Origin: Gonium pectorale
Lineage: Eukaryota; Chlorophyta; Chlorophyceae; Chlamydomonadales; Volvocaceae
Direction: 5' to 3'
Length of the DNA: 64,000 bases
NCBI GenBank assembly: GCA_001584585.1
Contig: LSYV01000136.1
Coordinates: 17,355-81,354, forward strand
Shown: positions 15,967 to 27,600 of the stretch, in pieces
Position numbering within the stretch: position 1 is the stretch's first letter
How the letters are laid out: each line of letters starts with the position of its first letter
Translations under genes and position numbers: made by a program
The notes under the pieces: generated by a model
Told to the model about the DNA's origin: nothing
The model's input: only the letters and a program-made list of their open reading frames with translations
The model's database searches: none

Positions 15967-18900
15967 TCAACAACCCCACATGTGCCACTGGAGACAGGAG
16001 TGCAGCTGGCGCGCATCGGCCAGCAGGGCTGCCCCCGGCCGCCCTGCGCCCCGCACGCCCGTCACCAGCTGCGCAAGGCCAGGGCGGACGGCGCCCTCAT
16101 GCTCCTCCCCTGGCCGTCCGCACCTGGGGCAAGCCCCCTCCTGGTACGGACCCGCGGGAGCATCCACATGACTGGATGCCTGCCGCGCTGCCTCCCCCAC
16201 GGATAGGAGCTCAACTAACAGCCCCAGCTCGTACAGCACCTCTGTACTGCAGCTGCCGTATACGGCCGTAAGGCCCGCAAGGCTCTCCGCCACGCACCGG
16301 GCAGCGTCCGCTGCGAGGTCCGTCAGGTCGGCCGCCGCCGGCGCCGCCCCGTCGGCAGCGGAGGCCCGGCTTGTCCTGTCTAGACCGTTGCCGGTAGCCC
16401 TCCCCGCGGCGTTTGCGCTGACGAGAACGGTTATGGCGGCTTCACCCAGTCGGTGCAGCGTGGCCCCCAGCAACCTGCTGCTGCGCGGGAGAACCCCCCG
16501 CCGCAGCTCGGCCGCACGCTGCAGCGAGCGCCACTCCCGCAGCAGCCCCGGCACCGACCCGGCTCTGTCCGACACTTGCGGCGCAGCGTAGGAGTTACCG
16601 GGGCCGGCAGCGCACAGAGCTTCACCCCCGCTTCTACCTGTACACGTCCCGACAGCAGCCGAAGCATCGCCCAGCATCTCCAACGCACAGGCCTCTATCT
16701 TAAGCGCCTCCGCCAGGACCGCCGCTGCAGCACACTCGGCAGCTGCAGGTAGAGCGCTCCCGCACGCCGCGCAGACCAAAGCGCAGCTGCGGCGCGCATG
16801 CCCTCCGCCGCTGGAGCCTTCGCAAGGTGAGCCGTCGCCACCTTCGGCCGCGTCGCAGGGGCGGCACAGCGCTGCGACCCGCGGGTCGGACGGCAGCACC
16901 GCAGGCGGCGGCTCCAGGCCGTCGCCCCTCCCGGCTGTGCGGCACGCGGGGCAGCTGAGGCCCCACACGGCGGCGTCCAGCGCGCGGCAGCGCCCGACGT
17001 CGCAGCACTCCTCGCAGGCGCACGTGAAGGCGTACTGGGCCTGGAGAGGGGCCCGGAGTCCGGGCGGTTAGGATGGGGATTGGGCAACGAAGACGCTTGA
17101 CGAAGAGCATGCAGGGCGCCTGCGCGACTGGCATTGTCTCATCGCACTATGTACACGCAGCTGCGTGTCCCTCGACGCACACAAGGCGAAGTCTGGATCG
17201 CCCTCCTACGCGGACATACACGTTCGGAGTTGAAAGTCGTTCCTTTCCAAAATTAGCCCCAGCTGCCGAATGCATGTGACGTCGCCGCCGGCACACGCAC
17301 CTTGAGCTCCGTGATGCGCTGCTCTCGGGGCACCTTGCCGCGCTGGGGGCCGTAGCTGATGGTGAGCTGGGACCCGGGAGCTACCGGCCGACACGTGCGC
17401 GCAATCAGCTGCAGACCCCGGAACCTGGGGAGGGACGTGGGCGGCGGAAGCCTGTATGCAACGGCTTTGTTCAGCAGCGGCGCCCTCCGCCAAGTCCTCG
17501 GCCCCGGCACAAAGCCGCGCGAGGGCCCCATGCAACGCACGCGAGGCTCCGCGGCAGGCTGGCAATCGGCGCAAGCACCGCACAGCCCTGGCCACCCACA
17601 GCACCGTCAGCAAGCTCTAGATCGTATCGGCCCCGTACCAGGTTGATGTCGTTGGCGTGCCGCACCTGAGCCCAAGGTTGGGGCGGCAGCTGTGGTTGAG
17701 GGCGGCCGCCACCGGGTACAGCGCCAGGGCCAGCCGGTCCCCGGGTCCACACGACGCATCGGGCTGTACGGCCACCCCGTTGACCCGGATACGGCACAGC
17801 GCCAGGAACAGCTCCAGGCCGGACACCTCGGGTGGCCGCAGCCCTGCGACGGGCACTGCGCCGCTCAGCCACCGCTGTGGCGGGCGGCGCGGGCGGCGGT
17901 CCTGGCCTCCACCGCCCGCAGCCCCGAGGAACATTCCCGCCGCGGCAGCGACCAGGCCCTCCGCTCCAGCACCACCCATGGCCTGCCGCTGCGTCCTCAG
18001 CGCGTCCGCGGCTGCGGCCGCCGGCTCCTGGCCCCCCGGCTGCAGCTTCATGCGCTGCCAGCGGCGCAGCGCAGCGTGGCATGCTGATCGGTACGCAGCT
18101 GCGGTCACCACCGCCAACACAGCCACGGAGAACAGCTCCGCAGGAGGCAAGCTGCGGGGGCCGAGACCGGGTCACGACGCGGAGGGAGACCGGGTCAGGA
18201 CTGGTTCCGTCGTCAAGTTAGCCAGTGGTACAGAGCAGACGGCCAGTAGTTCCAGACACCCTCCAGGAATCGCCACAAAACCGACTCCTGCGTACAGGTC
18301 TGAAGAGCATCCGCAGTCACTCACGCGTCGTCGTGCGCCAGTAGGCCGTCCAGGACTTGGCGTGTGAGGGCCGGTGGCGGCGCCGGCTGGCAGCCCGGTG
18401 CACAGGGCCGTGCACGAGCTCCACCAGTGTCAGCATCGCAGCTGGCGCCTGGACCAGACGGACCACCTGCGATGGCAGCTCCACCCCCGCCCGCCAAGCC
18501 CTTGCAGCCTCCAGGCCCGTCCGCTGGCTGTGCAGGGCCCGCTGGCGCGGGGCTCGACCCCACACCTGCCACCGCCTGCTCCGCTGCCGCCGGCGGCACC
18601 GCCTCCTCCGCGGCCGCCAGACGCACCAGCCTGCACGCCAGCAGCGCCTCCTCGGGCAGCACCGCGCCCCAGGGCAGGCCGCACTCGCAGCCGCCCGGCA
18701 CGTGGAAGGAATCCGAGTCCCTGCAGGGCAGGCCAGTCAGGCGGCAAGTGCGTCTTGGTGAGAGCGGGCAACAGGCCATAGCTGCAAGCCCGCCCGTACC
18801 GGGATTGCAGCGGCTGGCTCCCCTGGGCAAGAGCTAGGGGTCCCTGGCAGCTTGGCGACCTAGCAGTTCCCCGTCAGGTAGGGGCATGCCGCGAAAGGGA

Positions 18901-20936
18901 GGCACGTTCCGACCCTCTTTGCGAGACGGCCCGGTCGCACCAAAAAGGCGTGGGTACATCCCCAAGCGCCGCGTACCCTGACAAGCATTCCTCAGTCCTG
19001 TCCTAACGAGGGCGTTAGCAACCAACCCTTCAAGCCGCTTGCAAATGTATGAAATTAAACCCTTGCCCACCTTGCAGATGCAGGCGCAGACAAGCGATAC
19101 CGTAATTGAGGAAATGCCTAAGACCTCCATCAGCCATTGCCGGGGAGGACTCGTCGCGTGGCGTCGCCCACCTGCAGTACGTGCTGCAGTACAGCGCCAT
19201 GGGGCAGAACAGGCAAGGGTAGGGGGCAGCCGCCGCCGCCTGTCGACCGCCCTCCAGCGGCGCAGTGCAGTGCCAGCAGCGCAGCGACGCATCGCCGCTG
19301 CCGCCTCCGCTGGGGCTGACCCCGGGGCGGCGGCGCCGCCAGCGCTTAAGCAGTACGGTAGCCAGTGGCCTATCGTACAGCACGTCTAGGGCGGGCGGCA
19401 GGGGCGGCCCCGCGGCGTCTACCGCCAAGTGGGCGCCCAGCTCGGCCGATCGCGCTGCCCTGACCCGCGGGTCGGTGCCCTCCACAGGACTCCTCTCTAG
19501 TGTGGCCGCGAGGGGCATCGGGCCCGTCAGCCCAGCCGCGGCCCCACCGGGCGCGTCATCGGTCGTTTGCTGCTGCGCCCGCTGCTGGTCCCGCAGCAGC
19601 TCCGACAGCAGCGCGGCGGCCTCATCGGGGCGCGGGGCCTGCTGTGCACCACCGGGCCCACCGCGTCCGCCGCCCGGGTCGGTCGGGGCCGGCAGGGCCC
19701 GCCTGCAGTCCGCCACGGCACCGTCCAAGTCTCCCAGCAGCCGGCGGGCGCACGCGGAGCGATAGTACGCCTGTGCGCCGAGAGCACGTGTGCGCGGGGG
19801 AGCATGCCAAACGTCAGGACCACAGGAACTGCAAACCCGAGAGCCGCATCACTGTACAGGGGTTACTGAGGGCGGTGCCGGCCCCAACAGAGCACGAGCA
19901 TGCTGAACGGGAGCCCAGGCAGGCCAGCGCCACCGCATGGCCGGTAACCCCAGCTTGCACCGCACCTTTGGCCAGCCGGGATCCGCGCGGATGGCGCACT
20001 GCGCATCCTCCAGGGCCGCTGCGGGCGCGGGGGGCGCCAGCCGCAGCAGCGCGGCCGCACGGTTGCTGAAGAGGCGGCTGGCCGCTATGCTCCCCGCCGG
20101 GTTGAGCGCTTGCTGGTGCTGCAGGGCCTCTGCAGAGGTCCAGCAGGGATAAGGCCTCAGCCGGCAGGCACACTATCAGCACAATGCAGAACGGTATCGG
20201 CGTCTCCGATGTGAGGGCCGCTCCCGTTCCAAATACACGCACACAGTGCGCCTTACCCGTGTACGCCTGGATTGCAGCTTCGTGAGATCCCGCCTGGAAC
20301 AGCGCGTTACCGCGAGCCCGCGCGGCGTCTGCTTGGTCCTGGCTGGGGGCGCAACCCTGCGTCCATGACCCGGGCGTCAAGCGGATTGCAAGACCACGGC
20401 CACAAGACATCTGCCTAGACTCCACGTCTCCGTACCGACGGCGACAGAGCCATCCAATCGTCCCCACTAAAGACCTATTACGGCAGGCACGACCAACGGA
20501 ATGCTCACTAGCAAGTACCCATGAAGAAAGCAAACTGGGGACATTCCCAACGCACCACAGCAGCCCCGTAAACTCTGTAAGACATTGAGTCAGCAGGATC
20601 CATAAAGCAAGAATATGAGCAGAGGGAGCGAAATCCCGCTTGACTCCCGCTGCCCACGCCCCCCCCCCCCGTTTCCCTTTCTATTACCCACCCCCCACCC
20701 ACCCCAACCCGGTCAACTAGGGTTTGTGTCGGAACGCTTTGTGGCACGCGACAGCCGGCCACGCCCACCTCGACGTCCCCGGCAGTCAGCTGACCGACGA
20801 AATCCACGAACACATTCGGCTGCGCGAGAAGGGCCCGCTCTATTGCGGCGACCAATGTGCCAGCATCCGCGGGATGACGTCGAAGCTCCGAGGCAACCAG
20901 GACGTTCCCCCACGCAAGCGCCTTCAATTGATCCAT
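15967..20936 (-). CDS. TPR-MYND-SET protein (SMYD-type putative lysine methyltransferase), 8 exons
   Basis: Exons on the minus strand: 20936-20769, 20338-20257, 20129-19966, 19770-19172, 18720-18325, 18151-17666, 17424-17301 and 17040-15967, all in phase, giving 1030 residues. Two TPR units lie at about residues 57-170 (ARGNALFQAGSHEAAIQAYTEAL; SNRAAALLRL; AYYRSACARRLLGDLDGAVADC). The MYND zinc finger starts at CWHC (about 305), continues CLFC and YCSTYC, and is completed across an intron by the His and Cys of HVPGGCECG. The SET core has ALNHSCRPN (about 619-627) and GSQLTISYG (about 650-658). The post-SET cluster is CACEECCDVGRC. SMYD enzymes use S-adenosylmethionine to methylate protein lysines; the target here is unknown. 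The long C-terminal part (about 690-1030) is helical with extra CxxC pairs. The start is head-to-head with PLMT, 335 bases away. Confidence 0.88.
20655..20710 (-). other. G-tract cluster on the sense strand of SMYD intron 1
   Basis: The plus strand shows a 12-base C-run followed by C-tracts spaced by 1-5 bases. The minus (sense) strand therefore carries at least five G-tracts of three or more, capable of forming a G-quadruplex in the pre-mRNA or non-template DNA. It lies inside intron 1 of the SMYD-type gene. Confidence 0.6.
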
Positions 20937-21271
20937 GCAGCGCGCCGAGCCGCACCCGGAGAGTGAGGGCTTGGCGCCGACCCGCAGAAAATGCCAAACA
21001 ACCAGCCGTACTTGCGCCGAGCAGACGCTTCGCAGCCCAGCGGCGCCAGCGCACAAACCTCACTGTGCATTACGCATACGCACGTGCCAGAAGTACAGGT
21101 CACAAGAGTGGGGCCTGCAGCGCAGCGCGCAGCGACTCATTCAATTGCAATTTGCGAAGAGAGGGACAGTTAAGGCCCACGCTCCAAATCCAGAGGAGAA
21201 CGTAGTAAGCTCCCGCCGTGGGCTTGATAGCCAAAGCAGCGCCGCCGGACCGCCCAATCGATTCCCCGATC
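20937..21271. promoter_or_regulatory. Divergent promoter region SMYD-type gene / PLMT
   Basis: These 335 bases separate two start codons on opposite strands. The region must serve as promoter and 5' UTR for both genes. No named motif was recognised. Confidence 0.5.
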
Positions 21272-22694
21272 ATGGCAGAGACGGAGGCCTGGATCCCGCA
21301 GGCAGCGCAGCTCTGCCAGCCGCTCCCTAGCTCACCTCTCTACTCGACGCCGGCGTTTCTGTTTGTGATCGCTCTCCCGCACCTTATCTATGCGTTGGTG
21401 TGGCTGTCGCCCAAGGTGTGGTGGGGCACCTTTGGGAAGAATTCATTGCCGCTCTTCGCCTCCGTGGGCATCTTTGGCAAGGGTAAGTGGGTACGGGAAA
21501 CGTGTGGGCAAGGGACAAGGGGCGGCAGGGGAGGCTGTGCCTGGGTATGGCGAGGGCCACGGCGCACGGGAGGCTACTCCCAATGGTGCTCACGCGTTGT
21601 GCTCAACTGGCTGACGCAAAGTATGGGGCCCGTGCTGGAGGTATGCACTACGGCGCGTCGTCCGCTTGTCCATGAGGCCTGCGTGGGAGCAGCGCACGGG
21701 CTGCATGAGCTGCCTGGCTGCAGGCGTGCATGCCTGTGTAGTGGCGAGCCACCTCGCTCGCTCGCCACTACTCACACCTGTTAGCAACCACATGCCTCGG
21801 CTGTATCGGTGCTCGCAAGGCGGCCTACCGGTCCGGTCTGGTCCTCCTCAAATCGCGAAGCGGTGCACTTGCGGCTGGTCTTGGCTTGAGCAAGCGCACT
21901 CGCACCTGGTGGGCGAGCATTACCCCTTCTCACACGCACTGCTGCACACGATCTTCCTGCTCTTACCGGTGGTATGCCCTTGGCGTTATCACGCCCCGCA
22001 GTCCTGCAGTTCAGCACCATGGTCCTTTGGCTGTGGTCCTCGCAGCCCACCGGCCTGTGCTTCCGGCAGCCGCTCGCGCTGTGGCAGGTGCTGCTGGCCG
22101 CTGCCCTCATTGGCTACGGGCAGGTGGGCGAGGCGCCCGTTAGCAGACGTGCAGGGGGGGGCGACGCTGCCCGCCTGCTCGGGAGCACATGTCGCTCATG
22201 GGCTGCGTCAGCGCGTGGGTGGCTGTTGCTCGTCGTCAGTCCCCTGTAGCTGCAATCAGGGCGCAGGCCATTGGTGCGTCAGCACTCGCGGTCCGCCAGT
22301 AGGCACGTGGTTCCGTTCCGTGCGCATCTGCTGCAGGGGCGAGCGTTAGGGCTCCCTGCCGTCTAATCCGCGCCAAGTCGCACCCCTTGTGCCGCCGCCC
22401 TACCATCGCCGCTAAGCCCCTCCGACCCCCCTGCAGGCTCTCAACCTGGGCACCTACCGCGCACTCGGCCTGGCCGGCGTGTACTACGGCTGCCGCCTGG
22501 GCCGCAGCGTCCCGTGGGTCAAGGGGTGGCCCTTCAACGCCATCAGCCACCCGCAGTACGTGGGCAGCACCATGACCATCTGGGGCGCGCTGGCGCTCTT
22601 CCACACCGCGGCGCCCATGCCGCTGTCGTTCTTCATCGGCATCTACTGGACCTGCATGTACATCATGTCTGGGTATATTGAGGACACATTGTGA
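21272..22694 (+). CDS. PLMT: Phosphatidyl-N-methylethanolamine N-methyltransferase (PEMT/PLMT family), 3 exons
   Basis: Uses S-adenosylmethionine to methylate phosphatidyl-mono/dimethylethanolamine on the way to phosphatidylcholine, in the ER membrane. Exons 21272-21482, 22002-22123 and 22437-22694 join in phase (1, then 0) into 196 residues, close to plant PLMT (about 165 residues plus an N-terminal extension). Family signatures in exon 3 are LGLAGVYYGCRLGRSVPWVKGWPFN followed by SHPQYVGS, the PEMT SAM/substrate motif. Four hydrophobic segments are visible, around residues 25-45, 73-90, 95-111 and 150-190. Intron 1 is 519 bases and intron 2 is 313. The first exon is the least conserved part, but its phase fits and its ATG context (ATCATGGC) is good. 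Confidence 0.88.
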
Positions 22695-23426
22695 GGCAGG
22701 CAGGTTGTCGGGGCCCGAACGGTTGCAGGATGCGGCGGCTGCGTTGCCGGAAGCGTTTGAGCAGGTTGGCTTTCTGTTGAGCAGAGTTGTGCTGTTCAGT
22801 TGCTGTTGTCGGACACCGATATAAGAGCGTCAGCAAGGACGGATATGTGCGGCGGCCCCACGGCTGTTGTTCGCGAATGTGCTGGCCCAGTCTAGGGCTT
22901 CGTGGGAAGTTCTTGTGGCATCCGGACGACGCACAGCGAGCGTGCAACGCATTGCACGGGCTGCACGCATATCATGCGCCGGCGACCTCGCGATCTGATG
23001 GGATAACAGGTGTGAGCACGGGCGCATAAGTGGAGTGAAGGACCTTACTGGCGCAGGGAGGGACCGAGTTGTTGGCATTGCCAGGTTGGCGTTGGAGGTC
23101 GCAGCGGCCGCTATGGACATGCGCTCGGCGCAAAGAATGATACAAACAGTCAATGCTCCACGTGACTCTCCGACGGACATGATACGGTAGATGCCCCAAG
23201 CCGGCAAGATAACGAGACGTGTGGGTGGTCCCGCGCTCACATAATGCGGGGTTACTTACATACGAAGGCACTGCCGCTGCCCGCCCTGCTCCAGCAATGC
23301 TACGGCGCTTTACCGGGCAGGAGTTCGTGGCCCTGTGCCCCGCCGCCGCTGGGTCACGCGCTGGACCGTCACCCCGGCTGCTACTCTTGGACTACCAAAG
23401 CAGGGGACGGAGCTCTGGGCCTTTGG

Positions 23427-23517
23427 GTCAAAAAAAAAGAAATCTGCAGAGAAAGGGAGCCCGCCTGTACGACCATACACATCCAAAGGCGCGACGTTTT
23501 CAGTAGGGCGGGCGGTT
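23427..23517 (-). repeat. R1 hairpin repeat, copy a
   Basis: On the minus strand it shows the R1 order: CGCCCGCCC, then GAAAACGTCGCGCC, a TTTG loop, GATGTGTATGG, an AGGCGGGCTCCC block, and a terminal T-run of nine. The hairpin stem is partly broken in this copy (one mismatch). A second R1 tail of a different subtype abuts it on the 3' side of the plus strand. Confidence 0.7.
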
Positions 23518-23550
23518 AAAAAAGAGAACCAGAAACGGGGAAGGCAGCCG
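23514..23550 (-). repeat. R1 tail, subtype c, abutting copy a
   Basis: On the minus strand it reads GGCTGCCTTCCCCG, then TTTCTGGTTCTCTTTT. It is essentially identical to the tail of the R1 copy at 37941-38014 and different from the neighbouring copy a. Two R1 subtypes are thus joined tail to head. Confidence 0.65.
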
Positions 23551-23793
23551 CGGGCGGTTAAAGGTCGCTAGTCCAATAATTGGCAGCGAATTGGCCATAC
23601 CCATGTGCATAACCCTCGAGAAGATATTCTGCTAACCTTCTCTGCACTTTCAGGTTGCAGGAGGCCGTCCAGGATAGGCGCATGCGTGTGGCATCATCGG
23701 CGCTGGAGCCAGCAGGAGCCAATCCAGGCTACGGGCCTCGGCTGGAATGCTTGGGTGGTCTGCGTGCCAGGGCCGGCGCGCAGCTGACATGGC

Positions 23794-23908
23794 TGACAAA
23801 AAAGAGAGAAACCTGCACAGAAAGAGGGAGCCCGCCTCTACGGCCATACACGCCCGAAGGCGTGACGTTTCCAATGGGGCGGGCGGGTACAGAGCAAGAC
23901 ATGTGACG
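23794..23908 (-). repeat. R1 hairpin repeat, copy b (near full length)
   Basis: On the minus strand it begins CACATGTCTTGCTCTGTACC and continues through the CCCGCC block, the hairpin CACGCC-TTCG-GGCGTG and GTAGAGGCGGGCTCCCTC. It ends CTGTGCAGGTTTCTC plus a T-run. It matches the copy at 40686-40798 from end to end. Confidence 0.75.
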
Positions 23909-24112
23909 TTCGTCCCGCCCCCCAACGCCTGCGAGCCGACGCAGCCAGAGCGCGCCAGAGCTGCCAGAGCTGGTTTGACGCTCTGGCATAAGGCAGCCTA
24001 CGTCTATGCCGGGTGGGGGTCAAGCAGTGCCTCGCAGCGGCCGGGGCATGGAGTTGCCAGACTTCTCCGAAGAAGTCACCTCTCTTATGCCCCAATCCGC
24101 CCCGGATGTTAG

Positions 24113-24211
24113 ATAGGGCAGGGTTTCGGTGGTCCTCGTCACGGGAGGGCTATCTATCCCTCCCGATGCTGGCGCCCTTTCTCGCCTCTTTTCCTGTAAC
24201 CATTCCACCAT
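24113..24211 (+). repeat. R2 repeat with perfect 8-bp hairpin, copy 1
   Basis: Shares about 95 bases with 39609-39704. The core CGGGAGGG-CTATCTAT-CCCTCCCG forms a perfect 8-bp stem; the second copy keeps both arms but has a different loop. Both continue into a conserved CCCTTTCTCGCCTC block and CTGTAACC. Confidence 0.75.
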
Positions 24212-24651
24212 AAAAAAACCTTCCCTAGTCTCTGCCTCACTTGCGCCTCCGTGTCCCCCCCTTCCCTCCGAAGCTCTCAATCCAACCCAAAGCGGTGGTG
24301 AAGCCAAACGTGACCGAATTTACAGCGGCTGAATGTTGCCAAGGTGTGAAGGGGGAAAGGGATGTGAGGTCGTGTCGGATGCCGTGCTCACCTCATCACA
24401 CACGCCGTACTTGTATCGTACAGTGCAGTTTCAGCGCTGCAGTTCACCCCCCTTAGTTGGTGTGTTTGCAGGATATACCTAGAGAGACAAAGGCGAGCTT
24501 AGATCCAAGCCCGGAGTGCCCCTGGAACAGCAAGAGTCGTGGCAGGCACATTGCGAGGAACGTTGTTATTTGGTGATCTTTAATTCCAATCGTATTTTGT
24601 CTATTATTGGGCTGGTTCAAGGCGTTGCGGAGGAAGCTGAGCGTTGTCGAC

Positions 24652-27600
24652 ATGCACAGCTGCAGCGCGCCACGTTCCGCCCCAGCGCCGTGCACCCCAG
24701 TGGGTCACTCACCAGTTCGAGCTGGCTGGCGGCGAATGGAATTCGTCGACACCTCTCGGGCGCTCGCACGTCCAGCCGCTGCTGCTCAGAAGGATGTGGT
24801 AGGCATATGGGCGTGAGAGGGGAAGGCACATGAAGCCCCAAGGAACTCGAAACCCTTTTCGGCCGCTCTGGCGGTGTCGGAGCTTACCGTTCTCAATGCC
24901 CAGCTTCACGTGGGGGTGCGTGCGCGCTAGCTTCTGCACCAACAGCGGTCCGACGAGCCGTGCGCTGCGGCATAGGGTGGCGTTGCGTTAGAGCCCGTGG
25001 GCGGGCGCAAGTTCTGTGGTTGAGCAGCGTCCACCTTTGCAAACCCGGCGTGCAAGCAGATGTCGTTGCCCCCAACGCCACCCTGCCCGTTGCTCCTCCC
25101 CGCCTGTGCCTCAGACCGCACAGCTGCTGGAGCGCGCCTTCGCACTCGCGCTGCAGGTGCGCATGAAGCAGTACGGCACCATTGACGTGGACGTGCGGTC
25201 CACCGCGTGGGGGCTCATGGAGGGCAAGTTCGGCGGCCTGACGGTGCGCGGCCAGCGCTGGCGCACGCCCCTTGAGCTGACTGCCACCGAGCTGATGGTG
25301 GACGTGGGGGAGCTGGTGCTGGACTACCAAAAGTTCATGTGGCAACAGACGGTGGCCCTCAAGAACGTGCCGCAGGTGGGATTGGGGTGGACAGCGGCTT
25401 GCCTCCGCGAGCGGGCCGGCCGGGGCCAAGTGTGGACGTGGGTGCCGGGGAGGGGGGGAGCAAACAGTCCGAGGGCATGGCGTGGTCGACTAGGGACAGC
25501 GTCCGGTGTGCCGGCGTGAACGCCTGCGTCCGAGGCGCCCATACCGAGGTGGCGAGCTTGAGGTCGGAGCGGCGGCGACGGTCTTGGGGCGGTCTTGTCG
25601 TTGTTGTGGGCAGTCGTCAGTACGTAGTCTACTGCTCGGAAAGTCTGTCTCTCTGAAAAAAACGCGCAGCCGGTATGGTGACGTGATGCGCGTGCAGCAT
25701 GCTCCTAGTCTCCCAACCCCCCGGGCCTCACAACAGTACACGGCACAACGCAACGCTATCGCGGCGGATCGTTACCCTTAGTTGGATACCCACCTGTGGA
25801 TGGAGAAAAGGAACGGGCGCCCCAGGGAGAGGTGCCCGCGTGAGGGGAAAGGCAGGTGGGTTACCTAGCAAGGCGGTGGAGTAAATGCGAGGACGGAATG
25901 GTATGGCGTGCTATGGCGTGCAAGAGATAAAGTGGGAGAGGGAATTGAGCGATAAGAGGGTGAGTCTGGCGGCCCTCGTACAACTGCAACGTCATCAACG
26001 GGAAAAAGCAACTGTCCCCAACAAATCAACCCGGGCGCAAGGGGATACACGCGCCGCAGGCGGGGCCCCGAAGGGCTCACGCCCGCCTGCGGAGCGGCGG
26101 GAGGGCTTGCATGCTACCCTCCCGCCGCGCACAAGGGTCCCAGTTAGCGTCGGTAGGATGGGACTGGGGGCGGGGCCGCGCAGCAGAGGTCGGAGAGGGT
26201 TTGGCGGATGGACTGGAAGATGGGGAGGCCACGGAAGAGTTGGGGCCAGAGGAAGAGTTGGTCTTGACATTGTCGTTCCAGGCGTCGGCGGGGGTATCCC
26301 TGTCGGAGGAGGGCGTGCATGAGATGAGCGATTTCGAAGATGAAGTTGTATGGGCAGGTAACGAGACCTTGGATGCGCCGGAATTGGCCGGTGAACAGGT
26401 TCCGTTTGGCGGCCTCATTAACGCAAGAGTCGGCGGGAACAAAGCGTGAGAGGCGCACGTTAGAAAATGCGGGTCGTTGACGCTTGTCATATAGTTCCGT
26501 ATCATACCAACTGCAGCCGTTACGGGCAGAGTGGACGAGCAGGACATCCAGGAACGGGAGTCGGTTAGGCGGTAAATGTGGGTGGTTTTGGTCCGGGATG
26601 TCAAGTTCGGGAGGGTAAAGGCCGTGCAGGCCATGGGCGGGTGGGGGTCCCTCCCAGCGGTACAGGAGGGAAGCCAGAAGGCGGTTACGAGGGAGAGTAA
26701 GTCGTCAAGGTACCGTTTGGTCCAGCGAAAGAGGCGTAGAATGGCTTTGCCTGCGGCGGTGGTGGTGGGGAGATAGTACTGGCGTAAAGATTGGTACTCG
26801 TACCAGGCAAGGAACATGGGGAGGGGGGGAAGCTGAGGTGAGGGGGAGCGATGAAACACTTCTGGTACCACCCGGGCACAGTGCGGGGCGGTAACAGCGC
26901 GAGCAGGCTGGGTGCACAAGTGCTGGGTCCCGGACTGACGGCTAGACCGTCGCGCTGTGTAACGATGTAACGACGGCCTCGGCGCTTCGGTTGGAGTGGT
27001 CGGCATGTTGATGTGCTGTCTGTGTGTCGAATGTGTTAAGCGTATCACGCTTAAGTCCGAATCAGACGGGACGTCTGCACGCTAGCTGACGCGCTGCTGT
27101 GGACGGCCCGCGCCCTTACGCAGGGCTCCGTGTCGTTCACGCTGACCAGCCAGGACCTGGCCAACTTCATGGTGCACCCCATCATGGCCCAAGCGGCAAG
27201 CAGGGCCGTACAGGTGGGCGGGCGGGCGGGCAACACTGGGCGAACGGGGAAGCTCGTGAGCAGGTTGATGTAGGAAGATTGTCGCAGGAGCGGGCGCTGG
27301 GCATTCGCAATGTGATATCGCTGCTGCAAATGGCTGTCGTCTGCTTCGCCGCGGGGCATCCCGGCAGCCGGCACTGCCTTGCTAGGGGCTGAGCAGTACT
27401 GAAGTGATGTACGCCCTAGCGCTTCGGCAATGCGCATCTCAACTGCCAGGCTGCGCGGTGGGCGCAGCTGACGCCACAGGCAGCGACCCACACACCGCGC
27501 TCACGCTGTCGGCAACCTGAATGCTCGCACGACACCCGTAAACCCAGACTGGCCCCTCAAAGCGTTCGTGGCCCGTGCTCTTGCTCTTGCTTCCTCGTAC

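Larger units (their letters stand above)
22695..24651. other. Repeat-bearing intergenic region
   Basis: No gene was found between the PLMT stop and the proposed DUF2993 start. The stretch holds R1 repeats in minus orientation at 23427-23550 and 23794-23908 and an R2 element at 24113-24211. The remainder shows no coding signal. Confidence 0.6.

Noticed and set aside
24709..24942. Possible spliced minus-strand coding (VQKLARTHPHVKLGIENG then RLDVRAPERC)
   Set aside because: Plausible splice sites exist, but it overlaps exon 1 and intron 1 of the DUF2993 gene, has no further exons in phase and no recognised family.
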